Source: Granulicella sapmiensis
Lineage (GTDB): Bacteria; Acidobacteriota; Terriglobia; Terriglobales; Acidobacteriaceae
Assembly (NCBI GenBank): GCA_026225395.1
Contig: JAMFSR010000035.1
Coordinates: 62,001-126,000 of the forward strand
Reading direction: 5' to 3'
Length of the DNA stretch: 64,000 nt
How positions within the stretch are numbered: the stretch's first letter is position 1; every line of letters begins with the position of its first letter. The notes below the pieces were generated by a model, which saw only the letters and a list, made by a program, of their open reading frames with translations, ran no database searches and was not told the DNA's origin. Positions 41,413 through 51,314 of this stretch are shown one piece after another. The position numbers and the translations under genes were made by a program.

Positions 41413-43434
41413 TCAGCTAGGCGCCACGTTATTGCGCAGAATGTTGCCTTCCGTCACAACGCCTTGGTTCGTATCCATCCATGTCTTCTGCGCGATACCT
41501 GCTCCACCGTTGCCTTCGGCCATGCAGCCCTCCACCATCACTTGCCGGCTCTCGGCGATCATCACACCGTCGAGAGCGTTTCGTGTAAGCTCGCAATCGC
41601 GAATCTCAACACCATTCCCAAAGATCACCGCAATCCCATGCCCCCACATTGCATCGGCGAAACGTGAGCCAGTGATAACAATCCGCGAAATATGATTCAT
41701 CTTCAGGTTGTGATTTTTTCCAGGTCCTGGAGGCACCATCCCGCCGCTCCCCGAGATATCGCAGTTCAGAATGTTGACCTGCTCCGCTCCAAACAACTCA
41801 ACCGCGCTATACGTGCAATTGCGTACGGTGATGTGTTCGAGCGTCAGGTTGCGCATTGTTGCACCTTGGAACACAATCCCCGCGCGAATCGGCCCACGCA
41901 TCACTCGCCGTTTCATTACGTCGACGTTTGGATCGGCCGGAGCTTCAGGCGTCAGACCGCCTTCAATGACGAAGTTTCGCAAGATAACATCATGCATATC
42001 GGGCTCGGCGTTGATCAGCGCCGCCTCCTGCCCCGGTTTCGCCGGGTCGAGGAACAGCTCGCAATCGATGCCCGAACCCACAATCGTTACTCCGCTCGGA
42101 ACTCTCAGCGTTGCCGGCAGCGTATGCACGCCTGCTTTCAGGCTCAACGTACCACCGCCGCTCTTTCCTAATTTGTCCAAAGCTTCCTGGATCGATTTGC
42201 CCGGCGCAATGACGATAGCTCCCGCGGGCGGCTCGCCGACTGGCATCTTTTGCGCCCCAGCTGTCACTGCCATCTTCGAGGGCTCGGGCGCAGGCTTCAG
42301 GTTTGCTGGGCTCTTCTCGCCGTCGCCGCGAAACATCGTTGCAATCGTGTGCGAACGCAATACCTTGTCCGCGGCTCTTTGCGTGTATGGCATCGCGATC
42401 TGCTTTTCGTAGCGATAGTGCTGGAGGATCGGGTGATAGATATCGCTGAATTTCCCCCGGCTCACTTCACCGATCCTGCCGTAAACCAGCACATCTTCAC
42501 CCAGTGCGTACCGTGCTGTGTACTCCACTCCGAGCGCCAGCCGATTGTCGGCCTCGGCAAAGAGATCGACGCCCTGGTTCCAGGCCACCACGCAGGTGTT
42601 CAAGAGGTATCCAAGTCCCATTTGCGTGTGTCCCTGGTCTCTACACGTCTCCTCGCACTGCCCGCTCGGATAAACATAGTGCGTGATGCCACTGTTCACA
42701 GGTCCCGTGCGATAGTGCTGATAGACCAGTTCCATCAGCTCACGGTCTTCACAGAAGACGGCGATAGCCAGCAGCGTGTACATCATGGCGGCGTCCCAAT
42801 TGCCGTTTGCCTCGGGATAGAAAGGGCGCAGCAGCGGCACATAAACCGTCAGCAGCATGCGCTTGAACTGGTTCTGGGACGCAGCGCTCCATGCCGGGTA
42901 TGTTGCACGCAGGATCTCTGCCGCATTGCAGAACGAGCCGCCGGTCCAACCGGCTAGCAACATAGCGTCGTTCTCAAAAAAATCCGACAAGGTGTGCGAC
43001 CACGCATCGAATATTTCAATCGCCTTGCGTGCATGCGCTTCGTCGCCGCTCACCCACCACTGCATCACGTGATTGTTTGCCGCGTCCGCGCTTTCCGAAA
43101 GCTCGCTCCCACCTTGTTGTCCCGCGCCGCCTGCTCCGCGAACGATATGTGCGAACGGCTTGGGCTTGAAGTCAAGCGCTGCAATAGGCCCTGCAGTCCA
43201 GAGGTTCCAGGACGACTTCCACGGTTCTTCACCGGCCTTGATCTTCGCCTTCATGAAGTCGAGATCAGCTCGGGTCTGCAACACGCCCGGATGCACGATG
43301 GGCCGCTGAATATCTCTCGCATTTCCCGCATGGTGAGCACCATCCGCCGAATCCGCCGGCATCTGCCCGAAACCGTGGGTCACGGCTGCAGCAAATCCCG
43401 CGCTCGACTGCAATAAGAACGTCCGTCTCTTCAA
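41413..43434 (-). CDS. Fusion of alginate-lyase-like (alpha/alpha toroid) domain and right-handed beta-helix
   Basis: The 673-residue protein has a Tat-like signal (MKRRTFLLQSSAGFAAAV). Residues about 40-370 match the alginate lyase superfamily fold (as in PL5/PL38): NHVMQWWVSGDE, NWDAAMMYTLLAIAVFCED, YPSGQCEETCRDQGHTQMGL with a candidate catalytic His, and GVDLFAEADNRL. After a Pro-rich linker, residues about 415-670 form a right-handed parallel beta-helix (GGGTLSLKAGVHTLPATLRV, ILNCDISGSGG, IAVIFGNGVEIRDCELTRNA). Two polysaccharide-active folds in one chain suggest a bifunctional lyase or lyase plus binding module for a uronic-acid polymer. It is immediately upstream of the heparinase-like gene on the same strand. 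Confidence 0.83.
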   Translation of the reverse strand: MKRRTFLLQSSAGFAAAVTHGFGQMPADSADGAHHAGNARDIQRPIVHPGVLQTRADLDFMKAKIKAGEEPWKSSWNLWTAGPIAALDFKPKPFAHIVRGAGGAGQQGGSELSESADAANNHVMQWWVSGDEAHARKAIEIFDAWSHTLSDFFENDAMLLAGWTGGSFCNAAEILRATYPAWSAASQNQFKRMLLTVYVPLLRPFYPEANGNWDAAMMYTLLAIAVFCEDRELMELVYQHYRTGPVNSGITHYVYPSGQCEETCRDQGHTQMGLGYLLNTCVVAWNQGVDLFAEADNRLALGVEYTARYALGEDVLVYGRIGEVSRGKFSDIYHPILQHYRYEKQIAMPYTQRAADKVLRSHTIATMFRGDGEKSPANLKPAPEPSKMAVTAGAQKMPVGEPPAGAIVIAPGKSIQEALDKLGKSGGGTLSLKAGVHTLPATLRVPSGVTIVGSGIDCELFLDPAKPGQEAALINAEPDMHDVILRNFVIEGGLTPEAPADPNVDVMKRRVMRGPIRAGIVFQGATMRNLTLEHITVRNCTYSAVELFGAEQVNILNCDISGSGGMVPPGPGKNHNLKMNHISRIVITGSRFADAMWGHGIAVIFGNGVEIRDCELTRNALDGVMIAESRQVMVEGCMAEGNGGAGIAQKTWMDTNQGVVTEGNILRNNVAPS

Positions 43435-43477
43435 CTTTCTATCCTCTCGTTCATGGCCATTCAGTTCTAGGAACAGT

Positions 43478-45103
43478 TCATTGCGTTACGAAATGCGCGG
43501 ATCCGACATGCTCCTCCTCGCGCCAAACATATCCATCTTTCGATGGCATGCGGATTTTCAAATCGCTGATTTGTTGACCATCGGCAAGCTTTATGACGAA
43601 GTCTCCGCCCGCTCCTCTTTTTTCAAACGAGATGTCGGCTCTGACCAAACCGCTCGCAGTCAAGATAGGCCAGTCATGTGCTGTGACGCCGGTCCAACCA
43701 TCCGGAAGCCGAGGAACTATCAGAGTGGATTGCGGGGATGAGTCATCCACTCCCAGCATGAGCCGAGAGACTTTCAATGGTTCGGAGACATTGACCAGAT
43801 TCAACGCGCCGCAGCCCTCTGCTAGTGGAATCTTTCCGACCGCATCTGGCGAGTATGTTCGCTCATAGAAGAAATAAGGAGAGTCCCGGTGCAGCTTGTA
43901 CTCTGGCACGGGTTGATAGGTTGCGTTCGCCAGCCAAGAGAGCGCTTTGGCGGCCATTGTCGGGTTATCGAAAAGAAGCATGGTCTGGATGGCATATCCC
44001 TGACCGTAAGACGGACTCGAAAGCAGGCCTCCGGCCAAGAGGTCGAACTGGGTCCAGATTCCGTAGTGGTCGAATTCTTTCTTGCGTAGCGGCGTGTTGT
44101 AGAGACGCTCAAATGTCTTCTCGCTATGTTCGGCGCCTGCCTTCCATGAGGAGTTCAGCGGCTGAAGACCGAGCACGTCTGCATACATCGATGCGACACC
44201 ATTGATCGACCCAATGCCTTTGTTCCCTTCTGCGTTCAATACGCTTGGGTCTGGCTTCATTGTCTTCTCGTTGATACACCAGATCCATCCGCCATCATCC
44301 GCGACGAGGTATTTCTCCATGGCATCACCGATGCGCTCCGCCAGATGCCGGTATTTTTCGGCCCTTGTTTCATCGCCTGACTCGCCGGCCATTCTGGATG
44401 CGGCCAACAGAGCGAGCCGCGCCAGGCTGTTCTGCGCCACGTTGTAGCACAACCCGGGAACACCCAGCCCACAGCCGAACTCGCCGCTGCCTTCTATAAG
44501 CGGTTTCGTCTTCAACTCGAACTCGATGCTGTTGATCGGCGAGGCGTCTTGGAATAAGAACTGTTGGATATCTCGCCTGGTGGGGTCCCCATTCGGCAGG
44601 CGCTCCCATGACAACACCAGCCCAATAACAATCGAAGTGGTGCCATCCATCTCCGCGCCCGATCCCGGCTGCGATCCCTTGAAGTACTCCGGGAAGGAAT
44701 AGAATCCGTCGGCGTTCTTCTCCACCAGATGCATCAGGCACTCTGCGAGCAAAGAGGCTCTCTCTAAATAGCCGCGCATAACAAGTTCACGCATAAACGT
44801 GCCGCCATCGCGCGTCCACATCGTGCCTGCCCAGGGAAAGCCTGGAAGTGATGCGTTGACAAACCCCGCGGGAAAGCCGTTCCCTGCGACAGAGACAAAA
44901 TTCTTATCGAGCACCCCTCGGAATGATGCGTCAAGTTCCTTTGTAAAAAGTACAGCGTCCGGTGAACCGGAGAATCGAATAGAAACAGGTTGCTCCGTCT
45001 GGCTCAGAGCGGCCGAGGATGCCGCAAAGACGCCGCAAGGACGCGCGGAAACCATCCATGCGAGCATCATCGCTCCAACCAGAGATACGTTTCGTTTGAT
45101 CAA
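43478..45103 (-). CDS. Six-hairpin glycosidase superfamily protein, exported (family unassigned)
   Basis: The 541-residue product starts at TTG 45103, preceded by AAGGA at seven bases, giving a signal peptide MIKRNVSLVGAMMLAWMVSA. Helical-toroid blocks follow: FPWAGTMWTRDGGTFMRELV, GTTSIVIGLVLSWERL, NVAQNSLARLALLAASRMAG, WIWCINEKTMKP and YNTPLRKKEFDHYGIWTQFD. The last 100 residues are a small beta domain. Acidic residues in MWTRDGG and EFDHYG are candidate catalytic groups. The fold suits a hydrolase of alpha-linked sugars or unsaturated uronides. I could not assign a CAZy family. It lies 43 bases upstream of the lyase/beta-helix fusion gene. Confidence 0.75.
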   Translation of the reverse strand: MIKRNVSLVGAMMLAWMVSARPCGVFAASSAALSQTEQPVSIRFSGSPDAVLFTKELDASFRGVLDKNFVSVAGNGFPAGFVNASLPGFPWAGTMWTRDGGTFMRELVMRGYLERASLLAECLMHLVEKNADGFYSFPEYFKGSQPGSGAEMDGTTSIVIGLVLSWERLPNGDPTRRDIQQFLFQDASPINSIEFELKTKPLIEGSGEFGCGLGVPGLCYNVAQNSLARLALLAASRMAGESGDETRAEKYRHLAERIGDAMEKYLVADDGGWIWCINEKTMKPDPSVLNAEGNKGIGSINGVASMYADVLGLQPLNSSWKAGAEHSEKTFERLYNTPLRKKEFDHYGIWTQFDLLAGGLLSSPSYGQGYAIQTMLLFDNPTMAAKALSWLANATYQPVPEYKLHRDSPYFFYERTYSPDAVGKIPLAEGCGALNLVNVSEPLKVSRLMLGVDDSSPQSTLIVPRLPDGWTGVTAHDWPILTASGLVRADISFEKRGAGGDFVIKLADGQQISDLKIRMPSKDGYVWREEEHVGSAHFVTQ

Positions 45104-45109
45104 TATGAT

Positions 45110-45115
45110 TTCCTT
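45110..45115 (-). promoter_or_regulatory. Ribosome-binding site that selects a TTG start for the six-hairpin protein
   Basis: AAGGAA on the minus strand is about seven bases before TTG at 45103. Starting there produces a standard signal peptide; the upstream in-frame ATG at 45190 would add 29 charged and Cys-rich residues. Confidence 0.65.
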
Positions 45116-45235
45116 CACACGCTCACCATCCTTGCCCTGGTATCGGGGCCATACCACGGGGCGCCGGCACGAGCATCGCTCATCCTGCATTCGATTCCGA
45201 ACAAAAATATAGTCTCTTCATTCATGCTCCTTTGC

Positions 45236-47086
45236 TCACTTCGGCGTAGTTCCTGTTTGGGGTGTCGGTTTGGAAGCTGGAGCCGGCGTTGGAGCCGGCG
45301 GTAACTTGGCAGCCACAGCAACCGGTAGCTCTAAAGCTCCCACATGGTCGGCGCTACGGTCGTAAATCCCGAGCCGAAGATAGTATTCGCCTTTGATAGG
45401 AACGCTGATCTGCTGGTGATAGACGAGCGGCGCCTTGATGAAGTTCGTGAATTTATCTTCCGAGAGACTTGTCTCCAAGCCGCTCATCTCCATATTGACG
45501 AGCGCACCGCTGGAGTCATAGACGAAGGTCAGGAATTCCGCGTCACAATGGTGTTGACCGCCCGGCGTCGCGGGACAATTCAGGTCTTTAGGGTTCACCA
45601 CGAAGGTGCTGGCATAGCGATGGTAAGGACCGGTCGTTTTTGGCTCAGGGGAGTTTCCTGTTGCCGGTGTCTCCTCAGTCTCGGTGTTGGCAGGTCGCAC
45701 GTCAGCAAAAAACACGATCTGTTGCGGGGTCGGGGCGCCATGCAGCATGGCCGCGCGAATGGGGTTATAAGTTGATGTGGCATCCTGAGCATTTTGCACG
45801 GCATCAGAATGCTTCGAGGTGGCGGGCCGATCCGTAAAGTACCCTCGGCGATAAGCGAGCTTCGCTCCTGAGTGGTTCAGTTTGATCTCGATCTTCCTAT
45901 ATTCACCATTCTCGTTGCGATTGGTCGGCGCATACGCGAGCGTGTAGTAATTGGAGCCCGCTTCAATGGCTTTGGCAACAGCAGACTTCAGGTCGTTGGT
46001 GTTGATATAGGCTTTGCCGCCAGTGTCCTCGGCCATCGTATTCATGGTGTTATGTTCAGCATCCTGCTGCTTGTAGAAGCTGTTGTCGGATGCGATCGGA
46101 TTTTTCAAATTGATGTGGGTCGTGTTGGATGCATTCATCGCGGGATTCACCATCAACTCTCTCGCATCGATGGGATAGACCGCGACCTGGCTGCGTGTAA
46201 GCAGGTTCACCGTGTCCCGGTATTCATCCTCTGCCGTTGCCATTGCGCTAAACGGGTCCTGCTGGTCTCCGTCAGGCTGAATGTTGATAGGGAAAGCGCC
46301 GGAGAACCAGATGAGATTCTTACGTCCCGGCAATGTGCTCAGGTAACGTGCCAGCTGGTTGAAAGCGTCCAGCGTGTAGCGCGCGCGAAGCATGGACTGG
46401 AAGGACTCCTGCTGAGCATCGAACTCCTGCAGGGCGGACATGATCGTGGCATTATCTGGAGCGTCGCCCATAATGGCATCACTGGCATTCGCCATGGTAT
46501 CCATGCCCAGGCTATTGCTGTCGGACCCGCTGTTCATCAGGGGCGAGCTAACCTCATTAGCCTTCTTGCCCGCCACGAGCTGGCGCAACAGCTCCGGATC
46601 GGAAGTGAACCCCTGCAACATCTTGAGCTGCGTTGAAAGTCCGAAGATTGCGATGCGCGTGCCAGCCGGAGCCTCCTTCAGATACTTCAGAATTTGGTCC
46701 CTGACCTGCTGCTGCGCCTCCATTGGCGTGTTTAGCTTGTCGAGCAAAAGAATATTGAGCGCGCCATTGACCGGTACAACCGAGTAATTCGTAAATTTAC
46801 CCGGAGGAAGCTTGGGCAATGGTTGCACCGACACCGGTGTGTTCGACGTGTGCTCTTCAAATATCTTGATTTTTTGAGGATGGCCGTCTTCCAAAAGCAT
46901 GAAATCAGATCCAGCCAGATGATGAATAGGTTCCTGCTTTGAGTCGGTCACCACCACATCTGTAATTACAAGTTTTGAAGAAGTGTGAATGGTGGTAATG
47001 GGCTCTGTCGATGTCGACTGACCCGCCGCAGATACCGAAGTGCAAACGAAACCAGCAAGCAAGCAGCGATTAAGGAAGCGCAACAT
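45236..47086 (-). CDS. VWFA-related acidobacterial domain protein, exported
   Basis: The 616-residue product, read from ATG 47086, has a signal peptide (MLRFLNRCLLAGFVCTSVSA). A sheet region VVVTDSKQEPIHHLAGSDFM with EDGHPQKIKIFEEH precedes a von Willebrand factor A-like fold with ALNILLLDKLNTPMEAQQ, GTRIAIFGLSTQLKMLQGF and GRKNLIWFSGAFPINI, then DTGGKAYINTNDLKSAVAKA and a C-terminal sheet with a Pro-rich tail. This arrangement is the one seen in many Acidobacteria and has no known reaction; it may bind proteins at the surface. It follows the TonB receptor gene after 167 bases. Upstream open frame to 47500 lies mostly within the receptor gene and is not coding for this protein. Confidence 0.85.
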   Translation of the reverse strand: MLRFLNRCLLAGFVCTSVSAAGQSTSTEPITTIHTSSKLVITDVVVTDSKQEPIHHLAGSDFMLLEDGHPQKIKIFEEHTSNTPVSVQPLPKLPPGKFTNYSVVPVNGALNILLLDKLNTPMEAQQQVRDQILKYLKEAPAGTRIAIFGLSTQLKMLQGFTSDPELLRQLVAGKKANEVSSPLMNSGSDSNSLGMDTMANASDAIMGDAPDNATIMSALQEFDAQQESFQSMLRARYTLDAFNQLARYLSTLPGRKNLIWFSGAFPINIQPDGDQQDPFSAMATAEDEYRDTVNLLTRSQVAVYPIDARELMVNPAMNASNTTHINLKNPIASDNSFYKQQDAEHNTMNTMAEDTGGKAYINTNDLKSAVAKAIEAGSNYYTLAYAPTNRNENGEYRKIEIKLNHSGAKLAYRRGYFTDRPATSKHSDAVQNAQDATSTYNPIRAAMLHGAPTPQQIVFFADVRPANTETEETPATGNSPEPKTTGPYHRYASTFVVNPKDLNCPATPGGQHHCDAEFLTFVYDSSGALVNMEMSGLETSLSEDKFTNFIKAPLVYHQQISVPIKGEYYLRLGIYDRSADHVGALELPVAVAAKLPPAPTPAPASKPTPQTGTTPK

Positions 47087-47216
47087 AACAGGACCCTTCT
47101 TCACTAAAAGATGCACCATCTGTGGATACGGATCGATGTGGTGCTCCTGAAATCGATTCGATACTGGAAGGCTTGGCCCTTCCGTTTTCAGCGATTGAAT
47201 GTGTGGAGACAGAAGG

Positions 47217-47242
47217 GCAGGCCTGATCGAAACCGGGCCTGC
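47217..47242 (-). terminator. Possible terminator after the TonB receptor at 47254
   Basis: A 7-bp stem (GCAGGCC / GGCCTGC) with a 12-base loop lies 11 bases downstream of the stop codon, without a T-run. It would be weak. Confidence 0.35.
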
Positions 47243-47253
47243 TCGTTTGAAAG

Positions 47254-50200
47254 TTAGAACGTCAAGCGCCCCGTAAACTGCACCTGACGTGGACCGTTGT
47301 ACGATGTGGCTCCAGCATTGCCACCAGCTACGTACTTCTCTATACCCGTGGTCGGATCTGGAGCGGTAGAGCCCTGGTGGTTCAGGAAGTTGAAGATGTC
47401 TGCCTTGAATGTGAACTTCACGCTCCCCTTGATGGGAAATGTTTTGAAAAGCGATATGTCGGTCTCCCAGTTTCTGGGCCCTTGGATAATGGTCTTCCAA
47501 AAGGGATTGCCTGATGACGGCTCGGTAAATGCCTGGTTTTCCGATCCCCCTCTTCCGCCGTTCAGACCCGATCCGGTGACTGTTACCGTATTCGTGTTGT
47601 AGTACGTGGTGCCCGGAAGGGTGTCAATCGGACTCTGGTAGGGAACATAATCGCCTGGGAGTCCGGAAATACAGTTCTGGGGACAATATCCCGTGTTTGA
47701 GTTCTGTGAGGGAGCAATATACCCGTTGAACCACAGGTATTCCTTATAGCAGTTCCCGATGCTGGTGCAATCCGTGATCGGCACCTTGTGCTTGTAGACC
47801 TTGATCTTGCTAACCGCTCCCCAGTTTGTTGCGGTCGGCGAGAAGATCGACGACACCATATGTCCGACACCCGCAATTTGATAGCCGCCGATGAGTTCAT
47901 CCACCCACCGTTTGGATTGGCCGAAGAACTTCTTTCCGCGCCCGAAGGGCATGTCGACAATGTAGTTGAATGCGAGGTGCTCTGGCGCGGTACCGGTATC
48001 GCGCTTGTACTCTTGCCATACATCCAGCTTGTGCCATTCGTACCAGTTGTTAACGCCTGCTGGTGGACTTGGAGGCGCATTGATGGGGCCAATCACGCCG
48101 TTATTGCCAGCGGGAACGCCCATGGTGACATTCGGGTTCTGCATCGCCCCGAGGAAGTTCTGCCACGGATAGACCACACTGTCTCGCGTCGAGTTGCCGC
48201 CCACGCGGAATGCCTTTGAGTAAACGTAGAAGATCTGGAAACCGAACCCGTGGTGATACAAACGCTGGAAGTTGATTTGCAACTGGTTGTCGTTGGAAAA
48301 GCCCGTCCTTTCGACATAGTCGATCGCGCCATACACGGTGTTGTCCCATGAACCCCTTGAGGTTGTTTGATAGGTGGGCAAGCCGATCGTTGTGCCAGTA
48401 GGCACATCTTCGTTCATCTGCATCTGCCAGACAGGAGTCGATGCGGGAGCATTCAAATTGAACTCATGGGCGAGAGAGGAACCATGTGTCCATACGTGGC
48501 TTACTCGCAACACCGAGTTCCACTTGAGCGGCTGCTCCAGCGTAGTGTTGAATTCGGTGACCATGTTGGTCTTGAAATCCGGATTGAAAAACGTCTCTCC
48601 GGTAAAGCCCGGCAGGATTCCGGTAGTCGCACTCGCAGCCGTACTGACTACATTGGAGGAGTTCACCCCCATGAAAATCGTCTGCGGATTGCGTAGCAGA
48701 TATCCTGACTCGCCGCCCGGCGCCTGGGTCGCGTTCTCATAGTTCTGCCCGTACTCATACGTGAACGGCAACGCCGTCGGTCCTGGATTTGCGTTACGCG
48801 TCGGCTCGGGATACATATATCTGCCATACGCTCCACGAAGTATGGTGCCCCACCTATTCTCGAACGGCTGCCATGCATAACCTACGCGCGGGCTGAAGTC
48901 GAGAAGTGCATTCTTGTACAGTGCGCTGGGGAATCCAGCCTGCTGTGCGCTTTCGAAGTTCACGCCGATTGCTTCCATATTGTCAACGAGCGGCTGGGTC
49001 GTGTACCCGAGTTTGATCAGGTTCGGAATAGAGTTTCCAAGCACGATCGCGTGGTTCGTGAGGTCAAGTGCATCGTTGGCGCCGTTTCTGGTTTCCCTCG
49101 CTGGATGGGCTTCATAGCGAAGCCCCAGGTTCAGGGTGAGGCTGCGGGCTATGTGCCAATTGTCCTGGAAATAGGCATCGACCTCTTGGTCGCGGAAATA
49201 GCTCGGTGGCGGCTGCAACCAGACGTAGTACACGGCTGAGGAGCCGAGGAAGAAATCTGCGTCACTGCGGCCTGCTGCAGGGTAGCTGCCACCGACATTG
49301 CCTGAGCTTGTGTCGTAAAGACCGGTTGAGTAAGGTCCAAAGACCTCCTCATCCGCCCTCCGGTCATTCAGGTAGTAGAGCCGCTCATGGTGATAGCGGC
49401 CACCGAAAAAAATCTGGTGTTTCCCAAGCGCCTTGGTCAGGTTCTCGTCAATCTGCGTAATGTTCTGGTTGGACTGGTAGTTGAACATCGTGCCGCCGTA
49501 GGGCGTAACTAGCCCCTGCAGCAGCGGGAAGCCTGTCTCGCCAAAGTTGTTTGGTAGCCCCAGCATCTGCTCATAATCCAGGTTGGGGTTGCCGCCCCCG
49601 CCTACATACTGCATAAACCACTGGTTGCTCAAAATCGTCTCGGAAAAAAAGCTTGACGAAAAGATATGCGTGTACCCCATTGCAGCGCCGAAATTCGAGA
49701 CCGGGATGTTCTGATATCCGGTGGCGCCGGCCGGGAAGCCGTCGGCCGCAATCGTCGCCGGCGAAGTGGCGGCAACTCGTAAGGAGCGGGCTATCTGGTT
49801 GTTGGACGTGTAGCGTAAGTACACCTTGTTGTTCTCGTTGAAGTTGTGGTCCAGACGGAACGTGATGGTTGGCACAACGACGTAGTAAGAGTTTGGCGCA
49901 GCGTAATTTCCAGGGGCGCTCGTTATGAAAGGGCTGTTCGTATTTGTCGGCAGCGGCGTGATATCAAAAATCTGCTTTGCAGTGGGGCTCAAGCGGCTCA
50001 AAGGAATCTGGTTGCTAAGTCCGCCGATCGCGGGAAACGCCGTGCGGCAGGCGGTATCGGCGGCTACCGTGGTACCGCCGGATGGGCCGAGTACAGGTAT
50101 GGCACACGTCGGATTGTTCGCGGTGGTCTGCGGATCGTAGACCGTCAATAAGTCTCCGATGGAGTCGGTCAGGTTGCTGAAATCGCCCTGTCTATCTGCT

Positions 50201-51237
50201 GCCGGTAGCACCTTGACGAAGTTGGGGGTCGTGGATCCCAGCGAATATCGCTCAAAAGCAAAGAACCAGAAACTCTTGTCCTTGCCGTGATAGATATGAG
50301 GCAGAACGATGGGTCCACCAGCGGATAAGCCGAACTCATTTCGCACATATTTCGGTGCAACAAAATTGCTGAGATCGTTTCTTGTCTTTGCCACACCCCA
50401 GGCGTTATTTACAGCCGTCTCGAAAAAGGTGCCGTGCACGCTGTTCGTTCCGGACTTTGTAGTGATCACTGCCGTGCCGGGTGTCGCGAATTGAGCACTG
50501 GCATTGCTCAGCTTGATGCTGACCTGCTGGATCGAATCCGGATCGGGCAGCGTCGACTGACCCGAATTGTCTTCACCACCAAAGTTGCGGTTCGTCAGGG
50601 TAACGCCATCGGCCACATACGTGAGCGCACCCTCCATGAGACCACCGGCACGTTGGCCTTCATCACCACCGCCGGGTGTTGTGCTGGGCGCATTCGAGTT
50701 GGGAGGAGAGTCGAAGCCTGGCGTGCTGTCGTACGCCAGCGTCAGCAGTTCGCGCGTGTTCTCCGGGATCTCCTGCATTCTGGCCGCGTCCAGCGTGGAA
50801 GAGATGGTTCCGTCTTCGGTGTCGGTCAACTGGGTGGCGTTCGCGGTAACGTCGACCGTTTGCGTTTCCGCGCCGGCGACCATGGTCGGGCTGATGACCC
50901 CCGTCTGGCTCGCCTGAAGATCGATGGTTCGCTGGTAGGTCTTCATGCCGGGCGAGGTGATCGTCACGATATAGTTTCCGGCAAAGAGGTCCGGTACCTG
51001 ATAAAAGCCCGCCTTATTCGCTTTCGTCTCTTCAGCGACTCCTGTGGCGCTATTGACGATGTGAATCGATGCCCTGGGTATAACCGCACCGGTGGGGTCG
51101 CTAACCGTTCCCTGAATCGAGCCGGCGCCGCTCTGGGCAAGAGCAGCCGGGACTGCAAACAGTCCGACCAACATTATTAAGAAGATCATTCCTGTGTAGT
51201 TCGCAAATCTCTTCCAGCAAAACTTTCGATCACTCAT
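47254..51237 (-). CDS. TonB-dependent receptor, Oar-like, downstream of the GH79-like gene
   Basis: The 1327-residue product starts at ATG 51237 (MSDRKFCWKRFANYTG) with GGAG seven bases upstream. A signal peptide (FLIMLVGLFAVPAALAQ) leads into a carboxypeptidase-regulatory domain (SGAGSIQGTVSDPTGAVIPR), a plug with FATPGTAVITTKSGTNSVHG, and FGLSAGGPIVLPHIYHGKDK. The barrel ends in QVQFTGRLTF. It is a clear paralogue of the receptor at 55097-59098, which shares the same N-terminal domain wording and the PRQVQ C-terminus. It follows the GH79-like gene by 77 bases, so one transcript is likely. Its leader is also present in front of the GH79-like gene. Confidence 0.92.
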   Translation of the reverse strand: MSDRKFCWKRFANYTGMIFLIMLVGLFAVPAALAQSGAGSIQGTVSDPTGAVIPRASIHIVNSATGVAEETKANKAGFYQVPDLFAGNYIVTITSPGMKTYQRTIDLQASQTGVISPTMVAGAETQTVDVTANATQLTDTEDGTISSTLDAARMQEIPENTRELLTLAYDSTPGFDSPPNSNAPSTTPGGGDEGQRAGGLMEGALTYVADGVTLTNRNFGGEDNSGQSTLPDPDSIQQVSIKLSNASAQFATPGTAVITTKSGTNSVHGTFFETAVNNAWGVAKTRNDLSNFVAPKYVRNEFGLSAGGPIVLPHIYHGKDKSFWFFAFERYSLGSTTPNFVKVLPAADRQGDFSNLTDSIGDLLTVYDPQTTANNPTCAIPVLGPSGGTTVAADTACRTAFPAIGGLSNQIPLSRLSPTAKQIFDITPLPTNTNSPFITSAPGNYAAPNSYYVVVPTITFRLDHNFNENNKVYLRYTSNNQIARSLRVAATSPATIAADGFPAGATGYQNIPVSNFGAAMGYTHIFSSSFFSETILSNQWFMQYVGGGGNPNLDYEQMLGLPNNFGETGFPLLQGLVTPYGGTMFNYQSNQNITQIDENLTKALGKHQIFFGGRYHHERLYYLNDRRADEEVFGPYSTGLYDTSSGNVGGSYPAAGRSDADFFLGSSAVYYVWLQPPPSYFRDQEVDAYFQDNWHIARSLTLNLGLRYEAHPARETRNGANDALDLTNHAIVLGNSIPNLIKLGYTTQPLVDNMEAIGVNFESAQQAGFPSALYKNALLDFSPRVGYAWQPFENRWGTILRGAYGRYMYPEPTRNANPGPTALPFTYEYGQNYENATQAPGGESGYLLRNPQTIFMGVNSSNVVSTAASATTGILPGFTGETFFNPDFKTNMVTEFNTTLEQPLKWNSVLRVSHVWTHGSSLAHEFNLNAPASTPVWQMQMNEDVPTGTTIGLPTYQTTSRGSWDNTVYGAIDYVERTGFSNDNQLQINFQRLYHHGFGFQIFYVYSKAFRVGGNSTRDSVVYPWQNFLGAMQNPNVTMGVPAGNNGVIGPINAPPSPPAGVNNWYEWHKLDVWQEYKRDTGTAPEHLAFNYIVDMPFGRGKKFFGQSKRWVDELIGGYQIAGVGHMVSSIFSPTATNWGAVSKIKVYKHKVPITDCTSIGNCYKEYLWFNGYIAPSQNSNTGYCPQNCISGLPGDYVPYQSPIDTLPGTTYYNTNTVTVTGSGLNGGRGGSENQAFTEPSSGNPFWKTIIQGPRNWETDISLFKTFPIKGSVKFTFKADIFNFLNHQGSTAPDPTTGIEKYVAGGNAGATSYNGPRQVQFTGRLTF

Positions 51238-51289
51238 TGATGTCTCCGGGAAATTTTCTATCGCCGCCATTTGGGCGGTATTCATGTGC
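51198..51289. repeat. Duplicated 92-base leader, copy A (before TonB receptor)
   Basis: This 92-base segment around the receptor start codon aligns without gaps with 54500-54591, with 74 of 92 positions identical by hand count. It includes the ribosome-binding site, the start codon and the first codons of the receptor. Confidence 0.85.
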
Positions 51290-51314
51290 TTTCGGTTAAC
51301 GCGATACGTTTTGG

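Noticed and set aside
47087..47500. N-terminal extension of the VWFA protein
   Set aside because: The extension overlaps the end of the TonB receptor gene in another frame and precedes an obvious signal peptide start at 47086.
51238..51287. In-frame ATGs 16 codons upstream of the starts at 51237 and 54539
   Set aside because: All differences between the two copies in these codons alter the amino acid, there is no good ribosome-binding site, and the inner ATGs have GGAG or GGAGG.
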